Assembly (NCBI GenBank): GCA_036874045.1
Contig: CM072346.1
Coordinates: forward strand, 13,306,001 to 13,370,000
DNA length: 64,000 nt
Source of the DNA: Cymodocea nodosa
Taxonomy: Eukaryota > Streptophyta > Magnoliopsida > Alismatales > Cymodoceaceae
Reading direction: 5' to 3'
Part shown: positions 49,427-64,000 of the stretch, piece after piece
Position numbering within the stretch: position 1 is the stretch's first letter
How the letters are laid out: every line of letters begins with the position of its first letter
Notes under the pieces: model-generated
Database searches by the model: none
The model's input: the letters and a program-made list of their open reading frames with translations, nothing else
What the model was told of the DNA's origin: nothing
Translations under genes and position numbers: made by a program

Positions 49427-50600
49427 AGAATCTCTTTTATGAATGTACGAATTAATTAATACTGCGAATTTTCTTTTTAATATTATGATAATTTTCGTAT
49501 TTTGAATTTTTAAGATACGGTAGATGCCTTGTTGAATATGGTTAATGACCTATAAGCTATAGTTTTCTTCTTTTACCAATATCAAGACCATCCTTTGCAT
49601 CCATTTCAACCTCTAGCACATCGAGGGATGCTCTCTTTTGATGCCTAACATGAAGCCATTAAATAGGGCTCTTTAATTCTAACATGGTAGCATCAAGAGT
49701 CCTCATGAACTTTTGAATAGGCCACAACAACCTGCCCTTTACTATTCTTCATAATTCCCCCACCTCCACTTTACCTTCCACCCATTCGTGCTAAGTTCAA
49801 GAAGACTATTACTAGGCGTCCTCCAAGATGTTCAACGCCCCTTTGGACTATGGTAAGGATCAAACACTTAGAATGTTATTGTGATTTAAGATGTCTTTGT
49901 ATGCCTTTTCCCTGTAGATTTCTTTATAGGTATACTTTGAAAACGAGGCATTAGCTTGGTCTGACATGCGTGTTTACAAGCATTGATTGGGTGATGGAGG
50001 TTTGGATATCCACTGCAGTCACAAAAGAGATCAAGGCAAATGCACAAGATAACCCTTAATTAGGTGCAGTGGAGGTAATTAACGTTGTGAAGGAACACTA
50101 GTGGCTTTTAATTGGGACATGAAGATATGAGCTAGAAATAAAGATTTTTTTTCTTCCATCCATATATGTATAATTTTAAATAGCATGCAGGCAAGATTAA
50201 TCTTTTGATTTTCATTTTTATAAAGATTGCATAAAATTATGATTTAAAAATCTAAAATCTTTCAAATTCATTGTAAGGACTAAGTTATGCATTGAAATCA
50301 AATATTAGTTAAATATAATGTTACATTTTTAAGAATACATATCTAAAAATTAAATATGCGTTTTACATAATATCATATTTTGCAGTGAAACTCAAGTATG
50401 AAAAAAAAATATACCCTAAGTTTTTTTTTTTAAAAAAAAAAATACTAAAAGAAACATTGATCTTTTACTTCATTGAAGTTTAAGTTTTAAAATGCATTGC
50501 ACATGACAAAAAATGTAAGAAAAATTAGATTGGTTACAAAAACAAAAGGAAAAAATTGGTTACTTAACGTAATCTATATTAATATTCATATTTGTAAATC
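49427..50600. other. RAD51C-EPSPS intergenic region with a decayed coding relic
   Basis: About 49560-49810 read on the minus strand gives over 80 codons with only two stops (EWVEGKVEVGEL, then RIVKGRLLWPIQKFMRTLDA, then ASLDVLEVEMDAKDGLDI). It looks like a degraded gene or retroelement frame but I cannot name it. The rest is AT-rich. Confidence 0.4.
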
Positions 50601-50609
50601 ATCCATTTA

Positions 50610-50750
50610 GTCATCATGGTCTTGTTGAACAAAATGACGAACCAACCTTCAAATTTTAACGTATTTTAAAGCTTCTAAAATATTTATATTTAATTGTGAT
50701 TTTCTTATATCTAAGACATTTTCACTAACGTTAAAAACTTGCTCACTCAC
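50610..50750 (-). pseudogene. hAT transposase C-terminal (dimerisation) remnant
   Basis: The minus-strand reading SEQVFNVSENVLDIRKSQL followed by NINILEALKYVK resembles the SExxFSxxxxVLxxxRxxLxPxxxEALxxxxxW block of plant hAT transposases. A stop follows, and no other part of the domain is recognisable. It lies about 0.5 kb upstream of the EPSP synthase start. Confidence 0.55.
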
Positions 50751-50759
50751 ATATTGTAA

Positions 50760-51268
50760 AAGAAAGTATAGAATGATTAGTAGATATTTATTCAACATTT
50801 GGATCATCGTTGAATTTAAGTGTAAATTTAGAAATTTTTTTGTTAAAGGAAATTAAAAAGATAAGGACTAAAAAGTAAAATTTAAAAATTTTAAACTTAT
50901 TTTAAAAAACAAGATTTTAATTAAAATATAAAAATCTTCTTAATTTATCATCCATCATAACTAAAAATTCAATTTTTCTTTTTGGATATTCTTTTCCTTA
51001 ACTTATACACAGAGTCAAACTGTGACACCAATTTCCACCTACCAGTTTGACATATCTACCCTTGAGTCGTACGCTTCGGTTCCCACCAAACACCTCTTCC
51101 CTCCGTCACTGACCATTCCCGTCCACTCACATTCAGCCACGTGTCCATTCCACCTCTCTCCCAACAACCTCCTGCGGACCACAGTCGCCCTTGGTAAGGG
51201 TGGTGGGCGGGCAGAACTTCTCCCCTCCCACCGGTCCACCACACCCCGATCGTCGGTGGCTCGGCGAG
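50760..51268 (+). promoter_or_regulatory. Promoter and 5' UTR region of the EPSP synthase gene
   Basis: AT-rich DNA gives way to C-rich sequence at about 51020, and the region from there to the ATG at 51269 is GC-rich and probably holds the transcription start and 5' UTR. No clear TATA box was identified. The frame is open back to 51191, but no upstream ATG exists in that part, so 51269 is the start. Confidence 0.5.
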
Positions 51269-55047
<3,779 letters not shown>

Positions 55048-55801
55048 AAGACGACCTTTAGGGAAGATTGGTTTCTTTAGCGATGTCACAATTTTGAGAA
55101 TTCAGGCGCGATTTATCGTTTGCGTTGTGCAACATGAGTGCCAAGCCCCGTTCTCACAAAGATTGTATAATTTAAGATTGGGGTCAACAGATTTATTTTC
55201 GCTTACCTCAAATAAGAATCCCCAGGAAAGTTGTTAGTTTGGTGGAATAATCTCCTTGGCAACCATCATCATATTGACCCTTGTGAGTCTGCCTTGCCAT
55301 GGAAACTATCATTTGCCACCCCAAACGTACGTCAAGAAAGATAACGCAGGAAATCCGAAAAACTTATCGCATTAACTGTTTTTCGAGAATTTTAAATATT
55401 AGAATCACTATTCCAACACAAGGTTAAATCTCATCCACAAACTAACTTAACAAGTACTTTCTAACCAAGTATTCCAAGTTAGCACTATTTAAGGCAAAAG
55501 AAAAAACAAATTTCACGAGAGAGGGAGGAAGGAAGAGAGAAGAGGAAGGAATACAAATCTTCCAGTCTTTTCTCTGTTTCTTTTCCATCCATCCATACAT
55601 ATATATATATTCTGTATATTATATATATATATATTCCCATTTCATTTGAATCATCGGACCATTTCAGGCTTCCTCCTTTTCTCTCCCCAAATAAACCACC
55701 CTTTTTTTCAGATTCAAGAACAGGTGAACGCCAACCCACAAGATCTTGGAAGTTCCCCGTCCAAACCCTAGCAAGATCCAATTTTGGTCCCTACCCAATT
55801 C
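55048..55801 (+). promoter_or_regulatory. EPSPS 3' end and epimerase promoter region
   Basis: This 754-bp gap must hold the EPSP synthase 3' UTR and the promoter and leader of the next gene. TA-dinucleotide tracts at about 55596-55633 could supply a TATA box. The leader before ATG 55802 is CT/CA-rich. No other coding region is supported. Confidence 0.45.
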
Positions 55802-57181
55802 ATGTCGCAGCTCAAGGACACCGTCGGCACCGGCATTTGCGGGGCCGGCACCTCCTCCGACTCATCGGGGAAGCTGAAGATGGAGAAGAACCCTTACTAC
55901 CATCACCACGGTCACCACCAAAAACGCCTCCACGCCCGCTCCCCCTTCTCCAAGCTGCTTCTTTGGTCCTTTCTCTTCATCGTTTTTCTCTTCCTCTTCT
56001 TCCACTTCTCTCCTTCCTCCTCCTCCTCCTCCTCCTCCTCTCACATTGACAGTCGGCCTCTCCGCACCACCCCTTCCTCCGCCTCTTACGGCGGCGCCAA
56101 TTGGGAGAAGAGGGTTCGGTCCTCAGCGCTCGTCCGATCTTCTCGTGGCCGGCGTGGCATCTCTGTTCTCGTTACAGGTGCCGCTGGATTCGTCGGCACC
56201 CATTGTTCCATCGCTCTCAAAAAGCGCGGCGATGGCGTTCTCGGACTCGATAACTTCAACGACTACTACGATCCGTCGCTGAAGCGCGCGCGGCAGGGGC
56301 TCCTCGAGCGTGTCGGGGTGTTCGTGGTGGAGGGCGATGTCAACGACGGGGATCTGCTCCGTAAGCTTTTCGATGTCGTGGCATTCACCCACATCCTCCA
56401 CCTTGCGGCCCAGGCTGGGGTGAGGTACGCCATGAAGAACCCGGCGTCGTATGTGCACTCCAACGTCGCCGGTCTTGTTTCCATATTGGAAGCTGCGAAA
56501 TCCGCCACGCCACAGCCTGCAATCGTGTGGGCGTCGTCGTCGTCCGTCTACGGGCTCAACAAGAGGACTCCGTTCTCGGAATCCGACCGGACGGACCAGC
56601 CGGCGAGCCTCTACGCTGCGACTAAGAAGGCCGGCGAGGAAATCGCTCACGTCTACAACCACATATACGGCCTATCCATCACGGGGCTTCGTTTCTTCAC
56701 GGTTTACGGCCCTTGGGGACGCCCCGACATGGCCTACTTCTTCTTCGCCCGCGACATTCTCCGTGGGAAATCCATCTCAATCTTCGAGGGCCCGGACCAT
56801 TCCACCGTCGCGCGGGACTTCACCTACGTCGACGACATAGTCAGCGGATGTCTCGGGGCTCTCGACACCGCCGAGAGGAGCACGGGCACGGGCGGCAAGA
56901 AACGGCGATCCGCCCAGCTGCGCGTCTTCAACCTCGGGAACACGTCTCCCGTCCCCGTCTCCGATCTCGTCGCCATTCTCGAGCGGCTGCTTAAGACCAA
57001 GGCAGACAAAAAATTGGTGAAGATGCCGAGGAACGGAGACGTGCAGTACACGCATGCCAACGTAAGCCGCGCGCAGAGGGAGCTCGGGTATCGTCCCACC
57101 ACCGACTTGCAGACGGGTCTCAAGAGGTTTGTCAAGTGGTACCTTGAGTATTACAGGAAGGAGAATGGAGGTAGCAGCTGA
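55802..57181 (+). CDS. GAE: UDP-glucuronate 4-epimerase (GAE family), Golgi membrane
   Basis: A single exon of 459 residues from ATG 55802 to TGA 57181. The frame extends six codons upstream to a TTG, but the ATG is the natural start. The enzyme interconverts UDP-glucuronate and UDP-galacturonate, the donor for pectin. The N-terminal tail has a His-rich stretch (residues 34-39), a membrane anchor at about 51-69 and nine serines at 72-80, giving a type II Golgi layout. The catalytic part starts near 120 with the NAD-binding GAAGFVG (126-132), then DNFNDYYDPSLKRAR, HLAAQAGVRYA, the SSSSVYG block (245-251) and YAATK (Tyr271, Lys275), then LRFFTVYGPWGRPDM and a C-terminal YRPTTDLQTGL. This is the extended SDR fold with its active residues present. 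Very high third-position GC and lack of introns are usual for this family in monocots. Confidence 0.96.
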   Translation: MSQLKDTVGTGICGAGTSSDSSGKLKMEKNPYYHHHGHHQKRLHARSPFSKLLLWSFLFIVFLFLFFHFSPSSSSSSSSSHIDSRPLRTTPSSASYGGANWEKRVRSSALVRSSRGRRGISVLVTGAAGFVGTHCSIALKKRGDGVLGLDNFNDYYDPSLKRARQGLLERVGVFVVEGDVNDGDLLRKLFDVVAFTHILHLAAQAGVRYAMKNPASYVHSNVAGLVSILEAAKSATPQPAIVWASSSSVYGLNKRTPFSESDRTDQPASLYAATKKAGEEIAHVYNHIYGLSITGLRFFTVYGPWGRPDMAYFFFARDILRGKSISIFEGPDHSTVARDFTYVDDIVSGCLGALDTAERSTGTGGKKRRSAQLRVFNLGNTSPVPVSDLVAILERLLKTKADKKLVKMPRNGDVQYTHANVSRAQRELGYRPTTDLQTGLKRFVKWYLEYYRKENGGSS

Positions 57182-58675
57182 TGACGAAGATGATGATAAC
57201 GTGGACAGGACAAGAGCATACGCCTCTCTCTGGTCTTTGTTCCGCTATTCTTCGGTTTACCGTTTACTTCAGTAGGAAGCAGAGTGGAGCCACGCCGGAG
57301 TACATGCTCGGAAACATCATCTGACCGAAGAACAAGAAGATAGCATTTCCATTGCTTTGCTTTGCGTAGGATCTCATCATTGTTTTCTCTTCTGGTACCA
57401 ATTCAATTTAAGCGATGGCATTACACGGCTGTATATAATTTGTTTCCTGCTGCTGTCACCGATTCGTTTGAGTAAACCATGGGCTTGTCCTTCACTCACT
57501 GTTATCAACATTCGCTCTCATTTTTTAATGTAAGCTCTTTGGAGACCCATTATTTATTTCATTCTGCCTAGTTCTCTTTTCTCTTCCATGAAACACAAGT
57601 TAGTTATTCAGGCTTCGTTTGTTTAAGAAATTACAGGTTGATCCTGCCCTTCTCCCTTCTTCGTCTATATCCTGCTGTATGCTTGACCTAGATGTGCATT
57701 CTTAATGGCTTTACGTGTTATTTTATGTCCAAATAACAGGATGATTCCGATTTTCCTACCTATACAACTATACAAGCCCATCCTGATGTGCCCATCCATC
57801 TATTTAAATTGTGGCTTTTAGAGTCAAGAGATGGAGATATATAGAGGATGGTGGAGCTATAGTTGCTCTGTTGCAGATTGTCGAGTGGGTGAAGTGAGAG
57901 GCTTAATACCAGTCACTGAAACAAATTAATAGATGTTCCTGCTTTCTGGAGTCAAGGAGAGTATGACAGTAATTGAAGGTATGAAATTTCCAAACAAAGG
58001 GTTTTCTTTGTATCATACATGCATATATATATATTATAAAATATTTTTTAAAAATCCTGGGGGTGGCTTGAGCACCCACACTAACCATAGAAGCATGATT
58101 CAATTTCTTTAGAAGCAAATGTCTGCTGCTTTTTGGATAAACCTTGTGAAAGGCCATGCTTTCTTTTGCTTACTTAAGCCTAAAACAAGGTCAAATTATT
58201 TTTATTCAAGGTTGTAAAAGTGAAATTTACAAGAAGGTACAATCAACAAGTGGACAAAACTGAGACATTTATCCCAAATTTTTTAAAATCATTCTACTTT
58301 CAGTGTCATCATCTCCTTTTCTCAAATTAGTATAAAATTCATTGACCAATGTGGAGCAAACTTTAACTAAGGTGATGGTCTCAAGAAATGGAACCAATTG
58401 TTCCTAGTCCCATGAACATGTTTGTAAATTTACCCTTCTTCCATACGAGATTTCCTCGTTAATATATCATGTATGTAAAACTCTTGTTGTGCTATCTAGA
58501 AGATCTAGAAGTACCATCTAAAATGTGGTACAATGAACCTCCTCCTCATTTTGGGTTGCCTTTCCTTTTCCCCATGCTGCTTTTGATGTTTCAAGGCATA
58601 TTTGCTTTTGAAATATGCATTGATCTACATCTGGATTAACTCAAAACAAGCATTTTTCTAAAGATTTGTGAATCA
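57182..58675. other. Epimerase 3' UTR and intergenic DNA
   Basis: The first 300-400 bases probably hold the epimerase 3' UTR. After that the sequence is AT-rich with no supported gene. Confidence 0.4.
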
Positions 58676-58677
58676 AA

Positions 58678-61600
58678 GTGTTACGAAGGTAGTAGCTGGA
58701 CAGTTATATGGAGTAGCTAGTTGAAACCAATTGTTAGTTAGTTAATTAAATATTATACAAACACTCGTGGGATGCATTAAGAATGTTAAGATATTTGGCA
58801 CATTAATTCTAGTTAAAATCCTTCCCGGTAAGGGTGGTCCACCACCTTTCTCTCTCTCTCTCTCTCTCTCTTTATGTTTTCTTTGATCTATTACTTCTAT
58901 GCATTCAAATTGTCAAATTCATTGAGCAAAATACCACCAAACTTTGGCACCATTGGACAATGAGGAAGTCATGATCAACCTCCTCCTTTCATTTGATGAT
59001 CCCAACGGGCAATTTAATTGCATGTAATAATTTGGTATCAAAGTGAGGCCGAATGATGGAATCATTACAAGGCACATCAACAAACAAGGAAATGGAATAA
59101 GCAACCGCTAGGTCAGATGTGACGTTAGAGACCCTTGTGAGAATGCATTAAAAAAACCATAGTGGCACTTAGAGAATTGATGGAGGCTATTTGGAGTTTG
59201 GTAGAAAGATCAAGAAGTGAGTCTTAAGAATCAAGGATAGGTTTCTAGTGGACAATTCGAAGAAGTGCATCTAAATGAGGTTGATGAACCCCTCCCACAT
59301 AATTCTGTAGGAATGCCTTTTCCCACACTTTTAGGCAAGGAAGATCTAATGGGTTGGGCATTACAAGTGGAACGATACTTCTAGTATCATAATGTGGCGG
59401 AGGGATAGAAGGTTTGATATGTTGTTGGATTCTTAGACGGTGATGCAATCCACTAGTTTAATCGATATGAAACAACTAATGAGGGAGCCACTTGGAAAGA
59501 ATTTTAGGAATACTTGATTGTTGGCTTTGGATTGGAGGATGAAGAGAAGCCACTAGCAAGATTATCCAAGCTTTGTTAGATCGGCAATGCAATTCCAAGA
59601 GAACCACCCTTATCTGAGTTCCTTTAACTAATGGATGAAGACATCATTATCATCTTCGTCAATGGACTATGTGAAGAGATACAAGCTAAGATACAAATGA
59701 TCGATCCCTTGACATTATTATTGGTGGCTATGAGATTTGAGTTGCATATAGGAAGAGAAGTGAGGTAAGTTCTGGATCCTACTTTGTTGTGAGGGATTAG
59801 GTTCAAACACTAGTGGAAGAAGAGTTCATGCCATTTCGAGAGAAGACAAACCCCAAACCATGAGATTCTAAGGGTAGGTATGGGGCCAAAAGGCATTGAT
59901 CATGAATGATAGTGGTGGGATGCACAACTTCGTGGATCTTTGGTTCACTGTTAAGGACCAACCAGGGGTAGTTTGGAAGAAGACTCATGTAAGAATAGTT
60001 GGGAGGGTCAAGCCTAGTTGTAATGGGAGAATGCCATCAAGTGAAAATCTTTAGCCAAACTAGCACCTCCAAATAACTTCCAAGATTATGTGAATTGGGC
60101 TCTACAACGTTATATTAGGAGCCTAATGGTTAGAGAGCCTAAGGCTTTTTAGTTGGGACTTCGAATGGAAAGTCTTGTAGTTCCATATTAATGGGAAAAT
60201 TATGCAATCTCAAGGTTGACTGCCATATCAAGCTTGAGAGGTTGCTAATGGGTAATTTCATCATGATTAGCATTGAGCACATGATTGTGTTACGATTTAC
60301 ATGATTGTTGATGAAGCCATAAGTTGTCAAGAGGAGGTGGACTTTCTCGACCCACTCTTATAGTAAAGATCATTGAAATTTTTGAGAAATCCTCTGAATT
60401 ATTGCCCCCAAGAATGAAGGATCACTAAATACTTTTCTTGGATGAGTTGGAAGGTCATCTCTATGCCCTTGTATTAATACCTACACTTTTAGAAGAAGGA
60501 GATTGAGTAGTAGGTAGAGGATTTCTTATGTGTGGGAATAATCCAAGCTAACAGTAACCCACATTTAGCTCTTGTGTTGGTGTAGGGTTCTTTTCTAAGC
60601 TTGACCTTTGTTTTGGTATCATCAAATCAGAGTTCACCTAGAAGATATTAGAAAAACTAATTCTAAAAGACCTATTATCATGATTGTTGATCTGATTGAT
60701 ATACACATATGCTTTTACACCTATTAGGTATCTAAAAGACTAATTCTTGGTTAGATGTGTAAGATGCTTGACACTTTCTCCATGCATAATCGAAAAACTT
60801 ACTTAGAACTCTTTAGTTAGGTTAACTAACATTATCCTATTTTAGGACACAGATGTTATTTGCATGCATCACGTTACATAGTATCTTAGAACTTTCTTAG
60901 GTGGGTTACTCTTTTCTCCAAAACATGAGGAATTCTCAAGTATCAAGTCTTGGTATCAACTAGTTTGCTTTGTCGGTAGCAATGTCACACTTGGGACTTG
61001 TCAGATACTACTAGAGCAAGCCTAGCAGGGATTTGAAGAGCTCAAGCGAGTGCTTGACCACTGCATCGGTATTGGACTTAATCAGATTTTTAGAAGACAT
61101 TTGTCATTGAAACAAATGCTTCGGATGAGGGAGTAGGGGCTATGTTAATGCAAGAAGAGAAAGCCCATTGCATACTTGAGCAAGACCTTTAATGATCGAC
61201 AAAGGGTGGCAGTCTACGTATGAAAAGGAAATGAAGGCAATTCTATTCGCTATTTTAGAAATAGAGACCTTATCTTCTTGGACGGAAGTTCATTATATGT
61301 ATCGACCAATGGAGGAGTATTGTAGGATTTGGTGATATATGATGGGTTCACACCTCTGCTCGGTAGAAATGGGTGATGGAACATGACTTTGCCATTAAAT
61401 ATAAGAAAGGGTTGAACAATGGAGCAGTAGATGGTCTATCTTGGTAAGAGGATAGCTTGCTGGAACAACTAAGTCATTTCAGTATGAAAACAAGGGTAGA
61501 CGTCGGAAGTTAAAAAAGATTATTAGATGGAACCTGATGTTTAGGGAGCTGCAGAAGCAATGGGAAGAAGACCAATGGTTAGATCCCTTTCAGCCAAAAC

Positions 61601-62880
61601 GGGATGTCTTATCATAAGAGGTGACTTGTCTAGGGAGCAAACTCTTTTCATACCAAGAAAGAAAGATCATTGAGGAATTCTACAACACTCCCGTAGTTGG
61701 GCGCGATGGATACGAACGAACTTTCCAGTGAATACATCATCGTTAGTTCAAATGGAAAAGCATGAGGCAAGATGTGCACCAATTCATCCAAGAATGTGAT
61801 ATTTGCCAGAGGACCAAAACTAAAAACATGCACCCAATTAAATTGGCTTTGCTTCAACCATTACCCATTCCATAGCAGCAGATACGAGAGGATGTTTCCC
61901 TAGACTCTGTGGAAGGGCTTCCACAAAGTCACAGGTATACATACCACTATAATGCCGGTAGTAAATTGCCTCTTAAAATATGCCCAATTTATACCATTAC
62001 AGCATCTGTATATGGCAAGCACTGTTGCCAAAGATTTCACAAGCTAGGTGGTCTGGTCTGATTGCATAGATTTCCTTCCTCCATTGTTTCTGATCAAGAC
62101 CCCCTCTTTTTGAGTCAGCTATGGAAAGAATTGTTCATTCAAGCCTAAACTGAGCTTATTAAGGTCAGCTCCACCTACCATCTACGAACAAACGAGCAGA
62201 TGAAAGCAACTAATTGATGCCTGGAGTAATATATCTTCGTAGCTACTGTGTTATGAAACCAAAAGATTAGAGTAACTAGTTAGCATGGGTGGAATATCAT
62301 CAGTTAACAACTACTCAATGTGTATTTACCCCCCTATGAAATGGTATGTGAAAGAGCACCATTGTCCCTTGTCGAGTATGAGGCCCAAAACCTACAGGGT
62401 CGTAGAGGTAGAGGAGTACTTCGGGGAGTGAGAGCGGCTTCTACAGAAGAATACTCAAAGAAGAATTTACAGAAGGCCTAAAATTGAATGAAGAAGTTTG
62501 CTGATGAACATTGCATGGATATGGAGTTTGTCATCGGTGATTGGATCTTTCTCAAGTTACCACCCTACTGGTAACACACTGTGGAGAGACGAGGCAACCA
62601 CAAGCATGCGCCTAAGTTCTACAAGCCGTTTCAAGTTGAAGAAAGAATCAAGAAGGTGGTCTATCAATCACAGTTACAAGTTAAGAGCAAAGATTTCATC
62701 CTTATTTTCATATTTCTCTCCTGAAGAAACGAGTCGCTGATCACCCTATCAACATCATCTTTTATCCGAAGATCAACAGCAACCATAGGCAGTGCTAGAT
62801 CGGAGGTTGGTAGAAAGACAAGGAAGAGCCGTGATAGATGAGTTGATACAATGGGCAAACAATGATATATTCCGCCTATT
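58678..62880 (+). mobile_element. Ty3/gypsy retrotransposon, plus strand, decayed
   Basis: A primer site TTGGTATCAAAGTGAGG lies at about 59031-59048. A likely 5' LTR starts TGTTACGAAGG at about 58679 and contains a (CT)n run at 58850-58871. Gag-like readings follow (LPHNSVGMPFPTLLGKEDLM, MDEDIIIIFVNGLCEEIQAK). The RNase H start is at about 61110 (ETNASDEGVGAMLMQEE), integrase from about 61680 (VHQFIQECDICQRTKTKN, then FPSSIVSDQDPLFLSQLWKE), and a tail with RVADHPI and DELIQWAN near 62730-62860. Most of protease and reverse transcriptase is missing or unreadable, and stops are frequent. Confidence 0.75.
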
Positions 62881-62979
62881 GGTGAAATTTTCAATATGGT
62901 AAAGGTAAATGGTAACTTTCACATGAAAAGTGAAATTTGAGATAAATAGGGATATATTCCACCTATTGGTGAAATTTTC
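62864..62979 (+). repeat. 29-bp direct repeat, two copies
   Basis: GATATATTCC(G/A)CCTATTGG and the following 10 bases occur at 62864-62892 and 62951-62979, with one mismatch, 87 bases apart, at the end of the gypsy relic. Confidence 0.8.
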
Positions 62980-64000
62980 TTGTAAATTACACATTGTGAA
63001 ATCTTGAAAACTAAAATTTGACGATGGCCTGTCCAATCTCAAAGAACCTTTTTGATTTTTGGGATCAAATAAAAGACTATTAGCTTTAGAAGTATTACCA
63101 GTTCTACTACACTATGTTTGATCATGCTTGTGATCTTCAAACTACGAGCAAAATGACAATACCAGTTAAAATTATAATTTTAATAAAATGAACCATTGAG
63201 AGTGGAAGATATTCATAATTTAGAAGCCCATTTAAAGAAAACCGACGTTCTTGAAGTTTTATTTTCAGCTTTTACTGCACTTCCCAGCAAAGAAGCAGTT
63301 TTGTCTTCTTTGGTAACAAGGCAATTTGAAGATTACAACTATTTGAAGTATAATTGATTGTTTTACATTAGCATAAATATCTTTTTCTCTATTAATTCAA
63401 ATTTTTGTTTTTCATTGGTCCAAGTAAGACTATTCATTCCAACGCCCCTCACTAATATACTTCAGATCCTTAAGTGCACCCCTTCACTTGTATACCATAA
63501 TCATCATTTGCACCCTGATGCCATACTAAAATCTAAACATCTAGTTCAAAATCAATTGATTATAAGTAAAGAGATATTTTTCTATATTAACTCATGTTTT
63601 TATTTTTTTAATTAGATCATGTGACACTATTCATTCCAACAACTAAAATTTTTAAATAAAAAGGAAGTTAAATTCAAAGTTCACTAGTTTTGATTAAAAA
63701 GTGGTTCAACGGGTGATGTCTTCTTATCTTTACTTGATAAATTATACAATAAATCATTCCAAATATTGTATTTAAAGTTCATGAATACTTCAAAGTGATT
63801 ATTTAGATAAAATTTAAAGATATATGCATATTAGTGTAATATAACAAGTAATGACTGCTATAATTTCTTGTAAGAAATAAAATAATTTTGAATTGGATGG
63901 GGCCACACGAATGCATGCCCACAGGAGCAAATTGTTGATGTAATCTGCATCCCTGTATTAATCAATGATCAAAAAAATTAGAAAAGAAAATTCAATTTTA
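62980..64000. repeat. AT-rich DNA with a 70-bp imperfect direct repeat
   Basis: 63375-63443 and 63571-63640 share an AT-rich core and both end ACTATTCATTCCAAC. No gene is seen; the 85-codon frame at 63358-63615 is low in complexity and runs through the repeats. Confidence 0.5.

Noticed and set aside
56123-57135. Long open frames on both strands within the epimerase gene
   Set aside because: GC-rich codon use opens alternative frames; only the 459-residue frame has the catalytic and NAD-binding motifs.

Overview
This window looks like nuclear DNA from a flowering plant, probably a monocot. Three genes have plant-type structure. Two of them (the EPSP synthase first exon and the UDP-glucuronate 4-epimerase) have very GC-rich coding sequence standing out from AT-rich surroundings, as is common in commelinid monocots such as bananas, palms or grasses. 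The species cannot be fixed from the sequence.

Four protein-coding genes are supported. A purine permease lies on the minus strand at 11.5-12.6 kb. A RAD51C recombinase gene lies on the plus strand, with seven recognisable exons between 35.9 and 49.4 kb, one 10.2-kb intron, and its first exon or exons not identified. A complete 8-exon EPSP synthase gene lies at 51.3-55.0 kb and an intronless UDP-glucuronate 4-epimerase gene at 55.8-57.2 kb. The last three share a strand but have unrelated jobs: DNA repair in the nucleus, the chloroplast shikimate pathway, and Golgi nucleotide-sugar synthesis for pectin. This is a chance gene-rich island, not an operon.

Most of the rest is degraded mobile DNA. 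From left to right: a PIF/Harbinger-type MITE with a TTA target duplication (0.3-1.5 kb); a possible terminal exon of a gene entering from the left (about 3.3 kb); one copy of a dispersed repeat of about 490 bp (5.1 kb); a second MITE (6.0-7.2 kb); an internally deleted Ty1/copia element between long direct repeats (7.5-10.5 kb); the purine permease; a short two-LTR element carrying only gag (13.9-15.9 kb); a GC-rich island (16 kb); a 67-bp tandem repeat (17.4-17.9 kb); a decayed PIF/Harbinger transposase next to a 33-bp minisatellite (20.2-21.3 kb); another GC-rich island that could be a gene start (22.8-23.4 kb); a 188-bp tandem array split by a Ty3/gypsy element that itself holds a MITE (23.5-28.1 kb); a minus-strand gypsy element (29.5-33.2 kb); and a minus-strand copia gag element (33.4-34.9 kb).

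The large RAD51C intron holds a foldback structure of about 4 kb with arms of about 1.7 kb, two gypsy fragments in opposite orientations, and a second copy of the dispersed repeat inserted in one of them. After the epimerase gene comes one more decayed plus-strand gypsy element (58.7-62.9 kb). I saw no rRNA, tRNA, CRISPR array or bacterial-type system. The most unusual structures are the intronic foldback, the interrupted tandem array, and a perfect 21-bp hairpin at 29.83 kb.
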